A stretch of DNA of 64,000 nt, from assembly GCF_000472525.1 (NCBI RefSeq), contig NZ_AWZT01000001.1:62001-126000 (forward strand), in the 5' to 3' direction. Origin of the DNA: Paraburkholderia dilworthii (GTDB lineage: Bacteria; Pseudomonadota; Gammaproteobacteria; Burkholderiales; Burkholderiaceae). Within the stretch, counting starts at the first letter, position 1. Each line of letters starts with the position of its first letter. A program made the translations under genes and the position numbers. The notes under the pieces are model-generated. The model made no database searches, had not been told where the DNA came from, and saw only the letters and a list, made by a program, of their open reading frames with translations. This document shows positions 61,465 through 64,000 of this stretch, piece after piece.

Positions 61465-62652
61465 TTGACCAAGATCTTTGTGTTCGAGTATCTCACCGGT
61501 GGCGGCATCGATCCTGCGCTTGCCGGCGCGGGGAGCCTCGCCGACCTGAGCGCGCTGATCGTCGAAGGCCGCGTGATGCGCGATGCGCTAGTCGCGGATC
61601 TGCGCGAACTGGACGGCGTGGAGGTCAGCTTTGCAAGCTCGCGCTTCGAGACCGTGGACCCCGCGCTTGCTCATTGTATGGCGGCGCCCGGCGAATCGAT
61701 GACGGCGTTCGTCGCGCGCGTGGCACGTGAGCATGACTACGCGTGCATCATCGCGCCGGAATGCGACGGCTTGCTGCTGCATCTGTACGACGCGGTCGGC
61801 GCGGCGCGCTGGCTCGGCTGCGCGAAGGAGGCGATTCGCGTTGCGTCCAGCAAGTGCGCGACGGCGGCCTGCCTTGCGGCGCACGGCATCGCGACCACGC
61901 CGGCGATCGAACCGGGCCAGGCAGTGATTCACACAGGCAACAGATGGGTCGTGAAGCCTGACGACGGTGCCGGCGGACTCGACACGTTCCAGTTCGACGA
62001 TTTCGCGCAAGCTTGCGCCGAATACGACGCGCGCGCGGCCGACGCGCGCAATCCGGTGTTGCAGGAGTGGGTGGACGGCGAGCCGCTGAGTCTTTCGCTC
62101 ATCTGCGATGACGAGCGCGTCGAACTCGTCAGCATCAACCGGCAGCAGATTGGCTTGAGCGGGAGCGAGGCGCCGGGGCAGCAGGCGCGCATCGTCGAAT
62201 TCGACGGCGTGACGGTCAATCAAATCGACACGGCGGGTGATCGGGGCAAGACGCTTCGCGAGCTCGCAAAACGCGTCGCGACGGCGATGCCGGGGCTGCG
62301 CGGCTTTGCCGGGATCGATGTGGTGTGGCATCCGTCGCGCGGGCCGGTCGTCATCGAAGTGAATCCGCGGCTGACCGTGGCGTATGCGGGGCTGTCCGCT
62401 GCGCTTGGGGGCAATCTGGCGGCGGCGTTGCTGAGGGCGCATGGGGTGCGTGTTCGAGCGGAGGAACGGGGCGAACAAGGTAAGGCTTCACAAGAAGCGG
62501 AGTCGGGTGGATCGGGCGGATCACGCGAAGCGGGCCAAGCGGGCGAAGCGGGCCAAGCGGGTGAAACGGGTGGACTAGACGAATCTGGCGAACCGACGGC
62601 TGCGGCGGCGCGTGCTTTCGACGCCCGGCCTCTTTGCGGGGTTCGGCCATGA
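61465..62652 (+). CDS. mfnD: ATP-grasp ligase, MfnD (tyramine-glutamate ligase)-like
   Basis: 395 aa from a TTG start at 61465 (MTKIFVFEYLTGGGI), only 13 bp from the oppositely directed ATG at 61451. ATP-grasp features are WVVKPDDGAGGLDTFQF, VLQEWVDGEPLSLSLICDDE and IDVVWHPSRGPVVIEVNPRL with the metal-binding Glu and Asn. Residues after about 330 are a low-complexity Gly/Ala/Glu/Gln tail built from a 9-bp DNA repeat. Its archaeal relative adds glutamate to tyramine in methanofuran synthesis. In methylotrophs the matching gene is known as orf17. Confidence 0.8.
   Translation: MTKIFVFEYLTGGGIDPALAGAGSLADLSALIVEGRVMRDALVADLRELDGVEVSFASSRFETVDPALAHCMAAPGESMTAFVARVAREHDYACIIAPECDGLLLHLYDAVGAARWLGCAKEAIRVASSKCATAACLAAHGIATTPAIEPGQAVIHTGNRWVVKPDDGAGGLDTFQFDDFAQACAEYDARAADARNPVLQEWVDGEPLSLSLICDDERVELVSINRQQIGLSGSEAPGQQARIVEFDGVTVNQIDTAGDRGKTLRELAKRVATAMPGLRGFAGIDVVWHPSRGPVVIEVNPRLTVAYAGLSAALGGNLAAALLRAHGVRVRAEERGEQGKASQEAESGGSGGSREAGQAGEAGQAGETGGLDESGEPTAAAARAFDARPLCGVRP
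62529..62573 (+). repeat. 9-bp tandem repeat encoding the Gly/Ala/Gln tail of the ATP-grasp protein
   Basis: Five tandem units of the form AGCGGGCCA/AGCGGGCGA/AACGGGTGG, the last ones diverged, translate to (A)GQ-AGE-AGQ-AGE-TGG near the protein's C-terminus. The repeat is in frame (9 bp is three codons), so copy number can change without frameshift. Confidence 0.8.
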
Positions 62653-63770
62653 ACGCGCCACTTCCGCAGTCCGCGGGCGCACCGGTATTCGGCTGGGACG
62701 TCGGCGGCGCGCACGTCAAAGTGTCGATGAGCGATGCGAACGGCGTCGTGCTCGACGTCGCGCAGTGGGCTTGCCCGTTGTGGCAAGGGCTCGAACATCT
62801 GGAGCGCACGATCGACCTGGTGTTCGAACGCTGGCCGGCCGCGAAAACCTACGCGGCGCGCCACGCCGTGACGATGACCGGCGAGATGGTCGACCTTTTC
62901 GAAGACCGCTCCCAAGGCGTGCGTGCGATCACCGCCGCACTCGCGCTGCGGCTCGGGCCGAGCGTCGCTTTCTATGCCGGCGAGGCCGGCTGGTTGACGG
63001 CGCAGGCCTGCGCGGGTGGCTGGCGCAGCGTCGCGTCGGCGAACTGGCTCGCGACCGCGCGCTGGGTCGCGACGCGCGTGCCGAATGCGCTGCTGATCGA
63101 CATCGGGAGCACGACGACCGACATCATTCCAATTGCGAACGGCTGCGTCGTTGCGCGCGCATCGACCGATGCCGGGCGGCTCGCGACCGGCGAGCTCGTC
63201 TATCAGGGAGTCGTGCGCACGCCGCTTTGCGGCATCGCACAGCGCATCGAATTCGGCGGCGCGGCCGTCAACGTGATGAACGAATGGTTCGCAACCAGCG
63301 CTGACGTATACCGCCTCACGGGCGAACTCGCGCCGCAATACGACCTTTACCCGAGCGCCGATAATGGGCCGAAGAACGAACTCGCGAGCAGAAGGCGGCT
63401 CGCGCGGATGATCGGCCGCGACGCACATGAAACGGGCGCCGCCGAATGGCGCGCGTTCGCGCTGCGCTGGCGCGAGCTGCAATTGCGCGAGATCGGCGCG
63501 AACCTGACGCGCGTGACGGCGGCTCATCCAGCGCTCGCTGCGGCGCCGCTCGTGGGCGCGGGCTGCGGACGCTTTCTCGCGGCGGCGCTCGCGCGTGAGG
63601 AGGCGCGCGGTTACATCGATTTCGGCACGCTGGCGGGAGGCGCGTCCGATCAGTCGGACTGGGCCGCGACCTGTGCGCCGAGCGTGGCCGTGGGGCTGCT
63701 GGCGGCAACGCGCTATGCGCAGGCCGGCGAAGGTTCGGAAAGCGTTGACGCGGCTACGCGCGCGGCATGA
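62649..63770 (+). CDS. mfnF: H4MPT-linked C1 transfer protein, hydantoinase A/MfnF-like
   Basis: 373 aa from ATG 62649, overlapping the mfnD-like stop as ATGA. It has an ASKHA-type fold: GWDVGGAHVKVSMSDANG at the start, TMTGEMVDLFEDRSQGV, LIDIGSTTTDIIPIANGCVV, and LVGAGCGRFLAAALA. These match the hydantoinase/oxoprolinase-like group found with methanofuran and H4MPT genes. Archaeal MfnF couples the furan unit to the tyramine-glutamate unit. The same role in methylofuran synthesis is likely here. Confidence 0.82.
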   Translation: MNAPLPQSAGAPVFGWDVGGAHVKVSMSDANGVVLDVAQWACPLWQGLEHLERTIDLVFERWPAAKTYAARHAVTMTGEMVDLFEDRSQGVRAITAALALRLGPSVAFYAGEAGWLTAQACAGGWRSVASANWLATARWVATRVPNALLIDIGSTTTDIIPIANGCVVARASTDAGRLATGELVYQGVVRTPLCGIAQRIEFGGAAVNVMNEWFATSADVYRLTGELAPQYDLYPSADNGPKNELASRRRLARMIGRDAHETGAAEWRAFALRWRELQLREIGANLTRVTAAHPALAAAPLVGAGCGRFLAAALAREEARGYIDFGTLAGGASDQSDWAATCAPSVAVGLLAATRYAQAGEGSESVDAATRAA

Positions 63771-63921
63771 GCGGGTCGGAGCGCAAGCGGGATTCGCGAC
63801 ACAGGTGGGACGAGCGCCACACGAGCGAAACAAGCGACTAGCCGGAGGAGGCCGGCATAAAAAACAACAGGCAGGCAAGCGGACAAGCAAACGAGGTTAA
63901 TCGCAAACGAGGACAACGATC

Positions 63922-64000
63922 ATGTGGGTGGTCAAGATCGGGGGCAGCCTGAGTCACGAGCCGGCGCTGCGCCAGTGGCTCATCGAGCTATGCGAAGTGG
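63922..64000 (+). CDS. mfnE: Amino acid kinase family protein, MfnE-like, 5' end only
   Basis: The last 79 bases read MWVVKIGGSLSHEPALRQWL, the start of the amino acid kinase fold (VKIGGSL is the ATP/phosphate loop). GAGGACAACG precedes the ATG. In methanofuran synthesis MfnE phosphorylates the aminomethylfuran phosphate. The family is clear, but only 26 codons are present, so the specific role rests on its place after the MfnD- and MfnF-like genes. Confidence 0.65.
   Translation, partial: MWVVKIGGSLSHEPALRQWLIELCEV

Noticed and set aside
62220..63890. 556-codon minus-strand frame opposite the MfnD- and MfnF-like genes
   Set aside because: Composition is skewed to Arg and Pro with no family motif; it mirrors two well-supported genes.
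1..64000. tRNA, rRNA, CRISPR array, insertion sequence or prophage
   Set aside because: No cloverleaf, rRNA core sequence, spaced repeat array, transposase or phage gene was recognised on either strand.

Overview
The window reads as chromosomal DNA of a GC-rich betaproteobacterium of the Burkholderiaceae, most like Paraburkholderia or Caballeronia. The evidence is the gene style: a Burkholderia-type general porin, a leucine/isovalerate (liu) operon behind a TetR regulator, many small catabolic operons each paired with an IclR, GntR, LysR, AraC or TetR regulator, and a tetrahydromethanopterin/methylofuran C1 module joined to PQQ genes. No rRNA, tRNA, CRISPR array or intact insertion sequence was seen.

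Left part (1-32 kb), accessory catabolism. (a) 0.1-9.4 kb: an AroE-like dehydrogenase, a cupin and an MHS-type transporter run leftward, divergent from an IclR regulator that heads a rightward operon of three enzymes of the fumarylacetoacetate-hydrolase superfamily, an EthD-like protein and a UxaA-type dehydratase. This looks like a non-phosphorylative sugar-acid (2-keto-3-deoxy acid) pathway. (b) 9.5-13.7 kb: GST, an isocitrate lyase/PEP mutase family enzyme, an MFS transporter and a GntR/FCD regulator with two copies of a candidate operator. (c) 13.8-15.8 kb: a gene-poor, decayed zone with one SnoaL-like gene. (d) 15.8-21.7 kb: LysR, MHS transporter, amidohydrolase, ketimine (pyrroline-2-carboxylate) reductase and a Cys/Thr-type trans-3-hydroxy-L-proline dehydratase, together a proposed uptake, peptide-cleavage and conversion-to-proline route. 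(e) 22.4-29.6 kb: an AraC regulator divergent from a beta-keto acid cleavage enzyme, an ACS-type transporter, two SDRs and a secreted tannase/feruloyl-esterase family hydrolase. (f) 29.6-32.1 kb: a small Cys-rich protein, a DUF2867 protein, an SDR remnant, and a TetR-GST pair with a clear promoter/operator.

Middle part (32-46 kb): an aldehyde-dehydrogenase remnant; a TetR regulator divergent from liuA-liuB-liuC-liuD (isovaleryl-CoA to 3-hydroxy-3-methylglutaryl-CoA); a solitary PhnD-like binding protein without signal peptide; a DUF1488 protein; a porin with its own promoter, a 9-bp minisatellite directly after its stop codon and an intrinsic terminator; two overlapping HAD phosphatases (Gph/CbbZ- and CbbY-like); and an ExbB/TolQ-like protein without partners.

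Right part (45-64 kb), the C1/PQQ region. A periplasmic YVTN beta-propeller protein and a TonB-dependent receptor converge. A NarL-type histidine kinase converges on, and overlaps by 31 bp, the last gene of a leftward eleven-gene string: fhcB-fhcA-fhcD-fhcC (formyltransferase/hydrolase complex of H4MPT-dependent formaldehyde oxidation), cytochrome b561, a prolyl-iminopeptidase-like hydrolase, pqqB-pqqC-pqqD-pqqE and a NarL response regulator. Most junctions are ATGA overlaps or a few bases. No pqqA was found. To the right lie a HisA/HisF-related protein and, divergent from it by 13 bp, homologues of methanofuran biosynthesis enzymes (MfnD-like ATP-grasp ligase, MfnF-like, and the start of an MfnE-like kinase cut by the window edge). 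Together these suggest a strain able to oxidise an alcohol such as methanol through a PQQ enzyme and pass formaldehyde to the methylofuran/H4MPT pathway, with both halves under one two-component system.
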